Source of the DNA: a virus
IMG/VR virus record: IMGVR_UViG_3300027306_000012
Span: 1-27,751 of that record
Length of the DNA: 27,751 bases
Strand: one strand, 5' to 3'
Shown here: positions 1 through 8,498 of the stretch, in pieces
How the letters are laid out: each line of letters begins with the position of its first letter
Numbering within the stretch: position 1 is the first letter of the stretch
Position numbers and translations under genes: made by a program
Notes under the pieces: model-generated
Seen by the model: the letters and a program-made list of their open reading frames with translations, nothing else
Told to the model about the DNA's origin: nothing
The model's database searches: none

Positions 1-916
1 AAGAAGCAACCCAATTAGTTCCATTCCATGTAATAATATCTCCAATATTTGCTGATGATTGTTGTATGGATGCCAGTGTATGTGTATGTCCTAACTGAGC
101 GTATCTAGCATCGCCTCTTGACTGATTGTAATATTGAGTGTGGTCATCATCAGATAGACCTGTGAAATTACCATGATCGGCATTCGACGGAGCATCAACA
201 GTGTCTGCAGAAGTCATCTGAGAAATCTTGCCAGAATCGTTGATCAAAACTGGTCTAGCAACAGCAGATGCATCAAGCAATATCACATTTGCAACAGACC
301 AAGGCGCCGCGACTGTTGCAATTGTGATTGTTTCTGAAATTGTTGCTGCTGTCGTTCTAGTGTTACTTTCGAAAACGAATCCAGTATTCGAACTTCCATC
401 ATTTTGAACCCCATGCCGAGTCCACCCCGATGTTGCTGCAGAAAATCCAATTCCTGCATTATTTGGAGATACATGGAAGCAAGAGAATGTGATCGAATTA
501 TCAGGCGCTGAAATCGATCCTGTTGTTAGAGTTGTACTATTTCCAGAATTTGTTTGCTGCGAGTTATAAGAAATCGGAGATACTTCAACAACAGAAATCG
601 TTCCATATAGATCTGCAGATCCTGCATAATTCACGGATACAGTATATGTTCCAGCTGGAACGTTCGTTGCAATCCAAATTGTCGGACTTCCTTGATATGA
701 AGGAAATCCATTTTCTGCAACAGAAATGCCTTCAGAAATTTTTGTGAAAGTTGCCCCAGCGACTCCTGAAACGCTTGTTGGTGATGTAATTGCAGTATCA
801 ATCTGAGCAGCACCGACTAGCAATGCGTTACCAGAAGACGTGACAGTGATTGAGGCAGTAATGCTTCCACTTCCTCCGCCTCTTGTCCCTGAAGCAACGT
901 TTCCGATTGTAATCAT
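1..916 (-). CDS. Tail-tip / fibre protein, C-terminus cut by window edge
   Basis: Reading the minus strand from the ATG at 916, the frame stays open for 305 codons to the left edge, so the gene is partial at its 3' end. The first ~200 residues are Gly/Ser/Thr-rich beta-type sequence. After them comes a module with DHGNFTGLSDDDHTQYYNQS and RGDARYAQLGHTHTL, a repeat style familiar from phage fibres and adhesins. The same module opens the gene just upstream (913-1659), and the two share a 68-base identical DNA stretch. The ATG overlaps the upstream stop in an ATGA arrangement, so translation is probably coupled. I infer a receptor-binding or fibre-tip component outside the virion. The length of the missing part is unknown. 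Confidence 0.8.
   Translation of the reverse strand, partial: MITIGNVASGTRGGGSGSITASITVTSSGNALLVGAAQIDTAITSPTSVSGVAGATFTKISEGISVAENGFPSYQGSPTIWIATNVPAGTYTVSVNYAGSADLYGTISVVEVSPISYNSQQTNSGNSTTLTTGSISAPDNSITFSCFHVSPNNAGIGFSAATSGWTRHGVQNDGSSNTGFVFESNTRTTAATISETITIATVAAPWSVANVILLDASAVARPVLINDSGKISQMTSADTVDAPSNADHGNFTGLSDDDHTQYYNQSRGDARYAQLGHTHTLASIQQSSANIGDIITWNGTNWVAS
78..145 (-). repeat. 68-base perfect direct repeat, copy 1
   Basis: Identical to 1469-1536, 1391 bases apart. It encodes DHTQYYNQS, RGDARYAQLGHTHT and flanking residues in two neighbouring adhesin genes. Identity well beyond what protein similarity needs suggests recent duplication or ongoing gene conversion. Confidence 0.9.
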
Positions 917-1659
917 GCAATTCTAATCAAGTTGAGTTCAGACCCTGTCTGAAGTGTGATTGCAGAAGATGCAACTTCTGTAGCAAATTGAATTTGGCAA
1001 TTTCCAGCAGTCGCTCCATTAGCAATTATTCCGGAAATTCTTGCTGTATGATTCGATGCTGTAGCCGTCACACCGGTTCCAAGAACGTTGCCTAGATTAG
1101 TTGCAGTTGCTGCATTAGGGAAAATAGTTCTTAGTTGAGATGCTGCCGCAGTTGATGTAATTGGAACAACGATCTCAACCATATTTCTGCACCCAGATGG
1201 AGTTGAAATACCTAAATTGAGTCCTGTCGTGGTTGCTGCGGATTGGAAAGTTACAAAGCAATCAATCTTATAAACTGCATTCGCCACCATTGCAAGAGCA
1301 AGTTGTGTCACATTTGCTAATGTAGTTGACGTAGATGCTTGAGTTGCTGTCATGACAGCTCTTGTTGCTGTCATGGTCCCTGTTGCATATGTCACCGGAG
1401 TCCATGCTGATCCATTCCAAATCGCCGTCTGTCCAGTCGTTGCTCCTGACTGCGAAAGATTTGAAAGCGTATGTGTATGTCCTAACTGAGCGTATCTAGC
1501 ATCGCCTCTTGACTGATTGTAATATTGAGTGTGGTCGTCATCGGATAACCCGATCAAAGATCCGTGATCTGAAAGAGCATCTGCATACAGAATTGTATCT
1601 GTTGCAGGAAGCTCTTGAATTCTACCATCAATCAATACAAGAGGACGTTTTTGTGCCAT
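913..1659 (-). CDS. Tail-tip / fibre adhesin, 248 aa
   Basis: A small virion-surface protein. Residues ~1-30 (MAQKRPLVLIDGRIQELP) look like an attachment segment. Residues ~30-75 carry the fibre module GSLIGLSDDDHTQYYNQS and RGDARYAQLGHTHTL, followed by TAIWNGSAWTPV. Residues ~90-248 are Ala/Thr-rich beta-type sequence that probably forms a globular, trimeric tip. The start follows the upstream stop after one base (TAA-A-ATG) with no clear ribosome site, so coupled translation is likely. The first half is closely related to the C-terminal part of the next gene downstream, including a 68-base perfect DNA repeat, which makes the pair a possible recombination site for host-range change. The adhesin role is inferred from motif style and neighbours. 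Confidence 0.75.
   Translation of the reverse strand: MAQKRPLVLIDGRIQELPATDTILYADALSDHGSLIGLSDDDHTQYYNQSRGDARYAQLGHTHTLSNLSQSGATTGQTAIWNGSAWTPVTYATGTMTATRAVMTATQASTSTTLANVTQLALAMVANAVYKIDCFVTFQSAATTTGLNLGISTPSGCRNMVEIVVPITSTAAASQLRTIFPNAATATNLGNVLGTGVTATASNHTARISGIIANGATAGNCQIQFATEVASSAITLQTGSELNLIRIA
1469..1536 (-). repeat. 68-base perfect direct repeat, copy 2
   Basis: Partner of 78-145, lying in the N-terminal third of the 248-residue adhesin. Because each copy leads into a different downstream tip sequence, crossover here would swap or delete tips. Confidence 0.9.
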
Positions 1660-1660
1660 T

Positions 1661-2344
1661 TTATGCTAGAACAATCGGAAGTTCCATTTGGAAGTTCAAA
1701 GATGTTGCAGAAACTGCCAGACCAACGATTTGAACGACATTTCCGCTTCCTGTTGGAGCTGTTGATGTTGTTCTTCCTGCCGTAGATGCCGAAAGATATT
1801 GAACGCCAGGAGTCATTCCGGTCAGCTGTGTATTGGTTCCTTCGAAATAGACAGTTGCGTTCTGTCCGCTCGTCACCGCAGAAAGAACAAATCCATGAGC
1901 CTCTTTCCCTGATGTAGATCCATCTGCTTTTCTGACGTTTGCAGTTCCGGTGTTGTTATAGATATTGACAAGATCTCCAGCAGCCAGTGTTTCAGATGCC
2001 AAAATTGAAGCAGTGTCTGCCCCGATTCCTGTTGGCATAACTGTAACATCAAGTTTACCAGAACCATCAAGTTTGACTAGCTTATTTGCAGAACTGGTTA
2101 CTGTGGCGTTGACAATACTGTCATCCAAAATTCCAGATGCATTCAGAGCTGGAATCTTTCCGGAATCTCCAGCACCCGCTGATGTCGTCTTGCTGTTGAT
2201 GATTGTTGAATCGAGAATTCCTGAAGCATTCAGAGCTGGAATCTTATTAGCATCGCCGGCTCCTGCAGACGTTGTCAGTGTAGTTTCTTCTCTGAGTTGT
2301 CCAGATACTTGTTTCAGAATTTTTGTTGTTGATGCGGTTCCCAT
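1661..2344 (-). CDS. Repetitive fibre/adhesin protein, 227 aa
   Basis: The N-terminal ~100 residues contain two near-identical units of about 30 residues, each with TTSAGAGD followed by KIPALNASGILD. A third, degenerate unit follows (NKLVKLDGSGKLDVTVMP). Such units are typical of phage fibre shafts. The C-terminal ~120 residues (ASETLAAGDLVNIYN onwards) resemble small beta-rich phage surface domains that carry an AGD-V-I pattern early and VGLAVS late. A good ribosome site, AAGGAG, sits about six bases before the ATG. The gene is one of five consecutive small adhesin-like genes, and I infer that they form a multi-protein fibre or tip. The exact role is not recognisable. Confidence 0.75.
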   Translation of the reverse strand: MGTASTTKILKQVSGQLREETTLTTSAGAGDANKIPALNASGILDSTIINSKTTSAGAGDSGKIPALNASGILDDSIVNATVTSSANKLVKLDGSGKLDVTVMPTGIGADTASILASETLAAGDLVNIYNNTGTANVRKADGSTSGKEAHGFVLSAVTSGQNATVYFEGTNTQLTGMTPGVQYLSASTAGRTTSTAPTGSGNVVQIVGLAVSATSLNFQMELPIVLA

Positions 2345-2353
2345 AAGAACTCC

Positions 2354-2881
2354 TTAATTGATTGAAATACAGATACCAAGATCAACGTAGATTGTCGTTG
2401 ATGAAATTGGATATCCAAGCTGTTGAATGAAAACTCCATTACTAGAAGGCGACTGAGTCAGATTTCCATTTTCTCCAAGAAAAATTGGAACATCTAGAAT
2501 CCAATTCCAAGAAGGTTCTGTAATCTCAAACTGAGTTCGAACATTGACTATATCTCCACTTATCGCAGCATTGAGAGAAATTCCAATTACTCTATTGATA
2601 TGAAGTGGATTTGAACTAGAAGCATATTCGACCTGACCGAATTGATTCAAAATCAATGCTCTATGACCAGAAATGTTATATCCAGCAGGTTTTTGAATTT
2701 TTCCAAGTTCGGCTGTTCCGCCTGATGTATCTCTTTGAATGAAGATCACATCAGACGAATTAAAAACTTCGATTGATTGTTTATCTACAATCTCGATGAC
2801 TTTATCGGATGATGTTCCCCCGACGACAATTTCAATCGTCGAACTGTCTTCGATGATTTCTAGAATTGTATCGTTGCTCAT
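2354..2881 (-). CDS. Small fibre-tip domain protein, 175 aa
   Basis: The start chosen is the ATG at 2881 (MSNDTILEIIED), which overlaps the upstream TGA as ATGA; a longer reading from 2947 would overlap the upstream gene by 70 bases without reason. The body is beta-rich. Its last ~75 residues run from RVIGISLNAAISGDIVNV through EPSWNWILDVPIFLGENG to QQLGYPISSTTIYVDLG. This pattern recurs at the C-termini of phage fibre and collar-type proteins, where the W-x-W and LG-x-NG-x-L elements form a small globular domain. Translation is probably coupled to the gene before it. The role in adsorption is inferred from this domain and from context. Confidence 0.7.
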   Translation of the reverse strand: MSNDTILEIIEDSSTIEIVVGGTSSDKVIEIVDKQSIEVFNSSDVIFIQRDTSGGTAELGKIQKPAGYNISGHRALILNQFGQVEYASSSNPLHINRVIGISLNAAISGDIVNVRTQFEITEPSWNWILDVPIFLGENGNLTQSPSSNGVFIQQLGYPISSTTIYVDLGICISIN

Positions 2882-3216
2882 TGGTCGTAGAATGAAAGAT
2901 TGCCTTTGAGGAATAGCTTTCTCTGTAGATCTGGAGTGGTCATCCAAACTTTGTATTGAGCATATGCCGTTAGTCGGATTCCGTCAGACAGATCATCAGC
3001 AAAGTTCAATTGAATCTTGCCTGATGCCGCATCAACTAGAATTCCACCGTTTCCGAGTGTCAATGTTCTGAATACAGTTGATTGATCCGAATAAAGTTCG
3101 GCTTCGAAGGAAAATCCAGTCAAGTCAACCGGCTCTCGATTTGATCCTTTCCAGATCATCGCAAGTGTTGAGTCTTCACCTTTCGGGATGTTCAATTTGT
3201 AAGATGGTGCTGCCAT
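2878..3216 (-). CDS. Small fibre-associated protein (BppU-N-like pattern), 112 aa
   Basis: The protein has the pattern of the small beta-sandwich domain common in phage baseplate and fibre proteins. It starts with a polar N-terminus, KGEDSTLAMIWKG, then VDLTGFSFEAELYSD, a mid-region GGILVDAASGKIQLNF, and a closing strand KLFLKGNLSFYD. Such domains often cap or anchor fibres. It begins a new transcription group: a terminator hairpin (3248-3281) and a GTAAGTA element (3238-3244) lie just upstream, and the ribosome site is AAGGA. The next gene overlaps its stop by four bases. The family resemblance is by pattern only and I did not search it. Confidence 0.7.
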   Translation of the reverse strand: MAAPSYKLNIPKGEDSTLAMIWKGSNREPVDLTGFSFEAELYSDQSTVFRTLTLGNGGILVDAASGKIQLNFADDLSDGIRLTAYAQYKVWMTTPDLQRKLFLKGNLSFYDQ

Positions 3217-3237
3217 GTTCTTTTCCTTGATTCTATC

Positions 3238-3244
3238 TACTTAC
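3238..3244 (-). promoter_or_regulatory. Candidate late-promoter element GTAAGTA
   Basis: Reading GTAAGTA on the minus strand, it lies 22 bases before the ATG at 3216. It is a variant of the CTAAGTA/CTAAATA element found upstream of eight other genes here. It is intergenic, just after the terminator hairpin, so it is not explained by a stop codon. Confidence 0.4.
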
Positions 3245-3247
3245 CAT

Positions 3248-3281
3248 CAAAAGAAGAGGGAGGTATCTATGTCCTCCCTCT
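3248..3281 (-). terminator. Rho-independent terminator after the 258-aa gene
   Basis: A 9-bp perfect stem (AGAGGGAGG with CCTCCCTCT) and a 9-base loop are followed on the minus strand by TCTTTTGAT. It lies 50 bases past the stop at 3331 and before the adhesin genes, separating two transcription groups. The T run is short, so termination may be partial. Confidence 0.7.
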
Positions 3282-3330
3282 GTCTTAAAATGCAATGGAG
3301 GCCGTTCTCGTTAAGATTGGCCGTATAAGA

Positions 3331-4107
3331 TCAAGAAACCAAAGAGTGATCTTGTTCCCAAGCTTTATGCAGATGCGGAGCAATGTCAAGGAAAGCATCA
3401 TCGGAAATTCTACGGTCATATCTGTCCATGAATTGATTATCATGAGCATGATACTGATAAATTTCGCCGGTCTTCTTGTCATGAATCACATGAAGATTTC
3501 CTTTGTCTTTATATGCATCAAACATGCAATGTTTGCCGTCCATCGCCGTGCACCAATCGGTCGTTCCCTTTTCATCGGTGTTTCCACCATAAAGTTTCTG
3601 AGATGCTTCTTTGCTATGAAGTCTGTAGATCTTGATTCGATCATCTTCATATTTCTTTTCTTGACCAGGGTGTTCAGGAATTTCCCAAGATTTGACAATG
3701 TGAACTTTGCCTGTATCTTCTTTGTAAGGCTCGACAGCCTTTTCAACATCACCAATCGTCTTATATTTGTTGATGTCTTTCTCTGGAAGCTTGTGTTTCC
3801 ATTTGTCAAAGAGTTCAAGGGTTGGCTTCAGTCTATGAGCATCTTCTTGACGAGTCTGACCATCATTATATCGAGCAACCGCCCATTGCGTATAGACTTT
3901 CTTCTTTGTTGGATCTGCAGTTTCGGCAAAGTGATCGACAATATCTGCTGGATCCTGATGAATAGCAGTTGAATCGTGCGAAGTATTCACGCCTTTGCTT
4001 GAATAAAGATTCTTCACGAAGTCAATACGATTCTCGAGAAGAATTCCAGACTCTGAAAGAATCTTTGATTCGATTAGAAAGTCTTTGAATTTCTTGATTT
4101 GTGTCAT
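3331..4107 (-). CDS. WCTA-motif protein with capsid-targeting-like N-terminus, 258 aa
   Basis: I do not recognise a named function. Residues 5-13 (KKFKDFLIE) match the T4 internal-protein targeting peptide (KTYQEFIAE) position by position in character. They end in an (L/I)xE protease site, and further sites end at E19 and E25. Residues 25-125 (ENRIDFVKN, then VYTQWAVARY and RQEDAHRL) and 170-250 (DWCTAM near 184-189, then IYQYHAHDNQFMD) are shared with the 450-residue protein at 12193-13545. The sequence is His-, Lys- and Asp-rich and has no membrane segment. Its own CTAAATA element lies upstream and a terminator downstream. I infer a protein packaged in the head and possibly injected; that it belongs to a phage family with a WCTA motif is pattern recognition only. 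Confidence 0.75.
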   Translation of the reverse strand: MTQIKKFKDFLIESKILSESGILLENRIDFVKNLYSSKGVNTSHDSTAIHQDPADIVDHFAETADPTKKKVYTQWAVARYNDGQTRQEDAHRLKPTLELFDKWKHKLPEKDINKYKTIGDVEKAVEPYKEDTGKVHIVKSWEIPEHPGQEKKYEDDRIKIYRLHSKEASQKLYGGNTDEKGTTDWCTAMDGKHCMFDAYKDKGNLHVIHDKKTGEIYQYHAHDNQFMDRYDRRISDDAFLDIAPHLHKAWEQDHSLVS

Positions 4108-4131
4108 GTGATTTTCCTTAAATGAGATTGA

Positions 4132-4139
4132 TTATTTAG
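4132..4139 (-). promoter_or_regulatory. Candidate late-promoter element CTAAATAA
   Basis: CTAAATAA on the minus strand lies 25 bases before the ATG at 4107. It is the closest of the set to the T4 late consensus TATAAATA. It includes the TAA stop of the upstream gene, so part of the match could be coincidental. Confidence 0.45.
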
Positions 4140-4602
4140 ACTTCTGGATTTCAAGTGATTTCAATTTAATATGAGAAGGGGCTCCATATCTTTCTGGTTC
4201 CTCTGTATCAAATGAATTGATGATGTAATCATTAGATCTATTCATTCTAGAAGTGAGCTTCTTGATAGAATTATGCATATCTATTGATGTTACAAACCGA
4301 ACTTTATTTCCTCGATTGAGAAATGGCTCTGCTAGATGTCTGATGTTTGAAATGAATCTAGGATTTGGAGCATTCCCGGTTAGCGATCCAATATTATCGT
4401 CAAAATCAAAATGATGAATTTCAATTGCTCCATCATGTTTCGATGTCGAATAATGATCTTTTCCATCTGTGAACATAGAAACATTCGAATGTCCACAGAA
4501 AGACATTGATGATTTGATCATCAATGCTTTCAGATCTTCAGCATGCTCTAGATTCGGATCCGAATCTAGAGACTCCAGAATTAGTTCATTAAGAAGTCTC
4601 AT
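4132..4602 (-). CDS. Unknown protein with ILE|S N-terminus, 156 aa
   Basis: No family is recognised. I chose the ATG at 4602 over the in-frame ATG at 4614. GGTGA, a good anti-SD match that also contains the stop of the tailspike gene, sits five bases before the 4602 ATG, and nothing similar precedes 4614. The N-terminus then reads MRLLNELILESLDSD, with (L/I)xE protease-type sites ending at E6 and E10, as in the other proposed cargo proteins. The rest is His/Asp/Ser-rich (AIEIHHFDFDDNIG, then RGNKVRFVTSIDM near residue 100) with alternating strand and helix character and no membrane segment. It sits between the tailspike-like gene and the WCTA protein. A head-packaged protein is inferred from the N-terminus and neighbours only. 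Confidence 0.65.
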   Translation of the reverse strand: MRLLNELILESLDSDPNLEHAEDLKALMIKSSMSFCGHSNVSMFTDGKDHYSTSKHDGAIEIHHFDFDDNIGSLTGNAPNPRFISNIRHLAEPFLNRGNKVRFVTSIDMHNSIKKLTSRMNRSNDYIINSFDTEEPERYGAPSHIKLKSLEIQKSK

Positions 4603-4607
4603 GTTGT

Positions 4608-7600
4608 TCACCATGTTGGATTATCTGTCCAGCTAAGGAATCCGTTTGTTGCTGCATTTGCGATATTTCCTCCCACGGAGAGTCCAGGCCATCCGCCTGT
4701 AAGAACAGCACCTTGGAAAGAACCATCGTCTGTGAAATCAATCAGAACTTCGTTAGAATTTCCATAGACTTTCACATTATTTCCGACCTTCACCATTTTC
4801 ACTCTTGCGTTTGTTGAAGGTAGATTATGAGTCACAGATCCAATGAACCACATATAAGCACCGTTCTTATACATGGCCATCGATGTCGGTCCAATGTCAA
4901 GTTTGTATCCAGTCGATGTCGACTTTGTTTGGAGAGTGAGAATCACAGTTCCAGGTGGGAGATTGAATGTTGCTCCAACGCTTTGATCGTCATTCTGAGT
5001 TCCATTTTCATGCCAAACTGGAGTGCCGTTTGAGAAGATATATGTCGTGTTACCAACTAGCTGACCATTCAGCGTTTCAAACATATCTTGAGTGAATCCG
5101 TAATAAACTGTATCTGTTCCCTTCCATTTTGGCGGATTCAGAGCACTCAGTTTAGTTCCATTTGCAGCATCAAACTGATATACTCCATTGACATCTGGAT
5201 CGTTATCAACTTGAAGCATTACAACAACATCAGAGTTTGCATATCCAATTTCACCGCCTGCATTAGATGCGGCAACCGTGCAGTAAACACCGAGTCCAAC
5301 GTAAGAAGAATCAAGAGTCACAGTTGATGAAGTTGCTCCTGGAATTGGTTGATTGTTAGATGCCGTCTTCCACTGATAAGCATAAGATGTAACAGAACCA
5401 CTCCAAGTCCCGTTCGTTACGGAAATCGGGAATGTAACTTGGAGAGATCCGCTAACAACAGGAGCTACAGTATTGATTGGAGTTGTTGCTGAAACGATAA
5501 CTCTGGCCATTGATGTTGCCGTTGCTGATCCAGCATCATTGGATGCGGTTTCCTCGACAAACAATTCATTAGTTACATCTCCTGCAACTGTCGTATATGT
5601 TGTTCCAGTTCCAACCTGCGTGATAGTTCCGCCTGTTGTTCTTCTTTTCCAGACGTAAGTTCTTGTCGATGGAATAGGAGCCCAGACACCAGGAGTAACA
5701 GTCATAACGTTACCGACAACGATATTTCCGGTAATGCTAGGATTCGTTCTGATAGAAGGAGCCGGAATCTTATTGAAAGGATAATTTACTGGATTTCCCT
5801 GAGATGCAAGTCCTCTTTGAGTTACCACTGCATAATCCGTTCCATTCAGACTGAAGAATGGAGAGGTTGGAAGCAGACTGAAATCGTTAGTTGCCCAGTC
5901 AAGGAATTGCGGATCTGTGTTGGTATTTGTTAGATTGAGGCTAGACATTGTTGCAGTCGATCTAGGTCCGCGAGCTAGTGTATCACTATTAGTAGGAACG
6001 AAGGACGCATCGATGAATACTGGACGAACATTATGGGCAATGTTATCGTTGAATACCCCAATTCCACCCCAATAGAAAATTCCCAAGTCTGGAGTTAGAG
6101 CGTATGAAGATGTAGCTTTATCTGACCAGAACAGATTGTTCTGAGCATATAGAGTTACCGCTTCTCTAATATTCATTGGAGAAAAAAGAGTATATGGAAG
6201 AGGATCGTATTGAATGCCTCTATATCCAGATGTTGCATCTCCTTTGCCGACAACAATGTTCTTGTAGAAATATACGTTTCCTCCTCGAATTTCATTGTTG
6301 ATTGAATAGAGTCCATCACCGTGACCGATTGCATTGCAACTTGTATCTCTCAAGTAGAATGTATTGGAATAGATGTAAGATTCTTGGTATAGTCTAGTTC
6401 CGAACTTATCATCGAGATTAGCAGTTGCGTCATAACTTGCTTCCGGATCTCTGATAGAGATTGCGTTGGCAGCTCCGCACAAGAATCTATTATACCTGAA
6501 AACTTGACCAGAAGATCTTTCTTTCAGATGATCTCCAGCAGATCCATCTGTCAAAGGATCGAAATAATTGAATTCGTGAATTGCATATGCACCTTCTGTA
6601 TACATGCTATGAGTGCTATAGACTCCATCTGGATTCCATGCGCCATTTCCACAATTCGTGAAGTAATTGAAAAGCGTATGAATATATCTCGACATCGATC
6701 GTTCACCAAGTGCTGGATTCGATGTTCCGAAAATTCCAAGTCCGCAGGTATCAAACTTGCATCCAGAAACTGTGATATGATCTACACCCTGGAACGTAAT
6801 TCCAGAAGCGAAAGTTCCCCATTTCTGTCTGACTCCGGTATATGCAGTAAAGTAGTTCTTTGAATTGAAGTTTCTGAATTCAAGATTTGAAATATGAATG
6901 AATGCAGGCTTGAAAGTTGAGCTTCCGCCAATTGGAAATCTAACAGTAATTGCTGCAGTTCCATAATGATACTGATTAGTCAAAGATCCTGGATATTCAA
7001 CTGCTTCAATTCCATCAAAGAATGGAAGTTCTCCATTCGGACCCTTCACGCCGATGATTTCAATCCATCTAGTCTGATCACCTCTGAAATAGATCGGAAT
7101 CATCTGTTTATATCCAGCTGCATCGTAATAGATGAAAACTCTGTCTCCCGGAAGCAAAGACAACCAAGGAACATCGTGGATGTTCGTATATTCTTTTCCT
7201 GGACCGACTCTGAAATCGTAAGAAGAATTTGTTCGTCCTACTTGCGAAGGCAGAGGAAGAGTAAAATCCCAGGCAGGGTATGTCGTTGACAGAGCAGATG
7301 TAATCGGAGTCGGTGCAGATCTTCCGTTCAAAGGATTTGGAGCAATGTTTGTTGGAACGATAGTTCCGTTTGCATATTGATTGAACCAATTCACAGTATC
7401 AGAATATGATGCTGCTGGTTGTTGCATTACGAAACTCAAATTTCCAGAGTTTGTATTAGTTCCATCTGAAATTGTATAAGAAATGTTCGGAACTAGCCCA
7501 GAGAAGTTGCTCTCTGGAGTGAAAGTATATGCACCATCTGCATTGATTCGAACAGTCCCGACACCAGAAATTGTAGCTGTAGTTCCTGGATTGAAATTCG

Positions 7601-8222
7601 ATCCTGCGCCTGTGTATGTGAAACTTACAACCGAAAGAGCATTAGATTCATAATCATAATCGTTCGAAAGAACGTTGCCCGTTAGAGTTGTATTCAGAGG
7701 CACAATTCCAACGTCTGCAGAAGCAATTGGAGCTTGATTAGATCCTGTAATTGAAATTGTCAATGTAGTTGAAGTTGATGTTCCGCCTCGGATATCTGTC
7801 ACTCTATATGTGAATACCTCAGATGCCGATTGACCTTGAGAAAGCGCTCTAGCAGCTGTTCCGAGTGTAAATGTGTAAGACCCATTCGCGCTGATAACGA
7901 AAGATCCATATGTTGTAGTGAACGAAGTTCCGACTGTATACGCAGTTGAAGAATAAGAAATTGAAGATACGACGAATGTATCTCCATCGGCATCTGTGTC
8001 ATTCGTAATGACATTTCCGGTAATATTTGTTGCAGAATCCAGAACAGTAGAGGTATCGGCAACGACACTTGGAGATCTATTGACACCAGACAAACTCGAA
8101 TTAATAGTATCCAGATCGGCCTGTAGTCCCTGAACATCTGCCTTTGTAAGAATCAAATTCCCAGAAGCATCTCCAACTTTTCCATTGATTTTTTTGATTT
8201 TGACTGATCTTGAAATTGGCAT
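4608..8222 (-). CDS. Tailspike-like multidomain adhesin, 1204 aa
   Basis: A mosaic extracellular protein. Residues ~1-45 form a short helical attachment segment (LTKADVQGLQADLDTI). Residues ~50-160 and ~164-268 are two VCBS/cadherin-like repeats with the signatures ITGNVITNDTDADGD and LTGNVLSNDYDYESN. Residues ~270-835 look like a right-handed beta-helix (GPGKEYTNIHDVPWLSLLPG, then HITVSGCKFDTCGLGIFG), the fold used by phage depolymerases and pectate lyases. Residues ~840-1010 hold two Ig-like units, each with a YxWK core. Residues ~1015-1204 resemble a concanavalin/laminin-G-type lectin domain (TGGWPGLSVGGN, FLSWTDN). I infer sugar binding, and possibly sugar cleavage, at the host surface; no catalytic residues can be assigned by eye. 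The ribosome site is AAGGA. Confidence 0.8.
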   Translation of the reverse strand: MPISRSVKIKKINGKVGDASGNLILTKADVQGLQADLDTINSSLSGVNRSPSVVADTSTVLDSATNITGNVITNDTDADGDTFVVSSISYSSTAYTVGTSFTTTYGSFVISANGSYTFTLGTAARALSQGQSASEVFTYRVTDIRGGTSTSTTLTISITGSNQAPIASADVGIVPLNTTLTGNVLSNDYDYESNALSVVSFTYTGAGSNFNPGTTATISGVGTVRINADGAYTFTPESNFSGLVPNISYTISDGTNTNSGNLSFVMQQPAASYSDTVNWFNQYANGTIVPTNIAPNPLNGRSAPTPITSALSTTYPAWDFTLPLPSQVGRTNSSYDFRVGPGKEYTNIHDVPWLSLLPGDRVFIYYDAAGYKQMIPIYFRGDQTRWIEIIGVKGPNGELPFFDGIEAVEYPGSLTNQYHYGTAAITVRFPIGGSSTFKPAFIHISNLEFRNFNSKNYFTAYTGVRQKWGTFASGITFQGVDHITVSGCKFDTCGLGIFGTSNPALGERSMSRYIHTLFNYFTNCGNGAWNPDGVYSTHSMYTEGAYAIHEFNYFDPLTDGSAGDHLKERSSGQVFRYNRFLCGAANAISIRDPEASYDATANLDDKFGTRLYQESYIYSNTFYLRDTSCNAIGHGDGLYSINNEIRGGNVYFYKNIVVGKGDATSGYRGIQYDPLPYTLFSPMNIREAVTLYAQNNLFWSDKATSSYALTPDLGIFYWGGIGVFNDNIAHNVRPVFIDASFVPTNSDTLARGPRSTATMSSLNLTNTNTDPQFLDWATNDFSLLPTSPFFSLNGTDYAVVTQRGLASQGNPVNYPFNKIPAPSIRTNPSITGNIVVGNVMTVTPGVWAPIPSTRTYVWKRRTTGGTITQVGTGTTYTTVAGDVTNELFVEETASNDAGSATATSMARVIVSATTPINTVAPVVSGSLQVTFPISVTNGTWSGSVTSYAYQWKTASNNQPIPGATSSTVTLDSSYVGLGVYCTVAASNAGGEIGYANSDVVVMLQVDNDPDVNGVYQFDAANGTKLSALNPPKWKGTDTVYYGFTQDMFETLNGQLVGNTTYIFSNGTPVWHENGTQNDDQSVGATFNLPPGTVILTLQTKSTSTGYKLDIGPTSMAMYKNGAYMWFIGSVTHNLPSTNARVKMVKVGNNVKVYGNSNEVLIDFTDDGSFQGAVLTGGWPGLSVGGNIANAATNGFLSWTDNPTW

Positions 8223-8231
8223 TATTTTTCC

Positions 8232-8489
8232 TTATACCTCTGTGATTCTTGCATATCCGGTGGGCGATCCAGCCCAAATTCCACTGATAACTCCCGTATA
8301 TACGAGGTTTGAAGATTCGTAAAAATCGCCTGGATCTAGCCGTGTAGTGAATGATGTCGTGCTTGCTGTATCTTTGAATGCAATATACAATGCAGTCGTT
8401 GCCTCGTTGATAATGATGAAGTTTTCTCTGCTAGCATTTGCTGCTAGCAGTTGAACAGATGAAGAATTTGATTGAATACTAGCTAGCAT
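8232..8489 (-). CDS. Stand-alone copy of the fibre C-terminal domain, 85 aa
   Basis: The whole protein aligns with the last ~95 residues of the 908-residue fibre encoded immediately upstream. Shared landmarks are SSSVQLLAAN against SSSVTLLASN, LYIAFKDTAS against VYIAYANTAS, RLDPGDFYES against KLDPGDYYET, and SGIWAGSPTGYARITE against a similar end. It is a compact all-beta domain of a type seen repeatedly in phage surface proteins. The start has a good ribosome site (AAGGA), and only ten bases separate it from the fibre stop. I infer a partial tandem duplication that has diverged. It may be a separate cap, an exchangeable tip or a decoration protein. Confidence 0.75.
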   Translation of the reverse strand: MLASIQSNSSSVQLLAANASRENFIIINEATTALYIAFKDTASTTSFTTRLDPGDFYESSNLVYTGVISGIWAGSPTGYARITEV

Positions 8490-8498
8490 ATTTTATCC

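Noticed and set aside
2354-2947. Longer start for the 175-aa fibre-tip protein (ATG at 2947)
   Set aside because: The extra 22 residues overlap the upstream gene out of frame and are charged and unlike the rest. The ATG at 2881 makes a normal ATGA junction.
3295-3972. Plus-strand open frame (225 codons) opposite the 258-aa WCTA gene
   Set aside because: It would overlap the WCTA gene almost fully. The minus-strand product has a paralogue in the window and a good ribosome site; the plus-strand product has neither.
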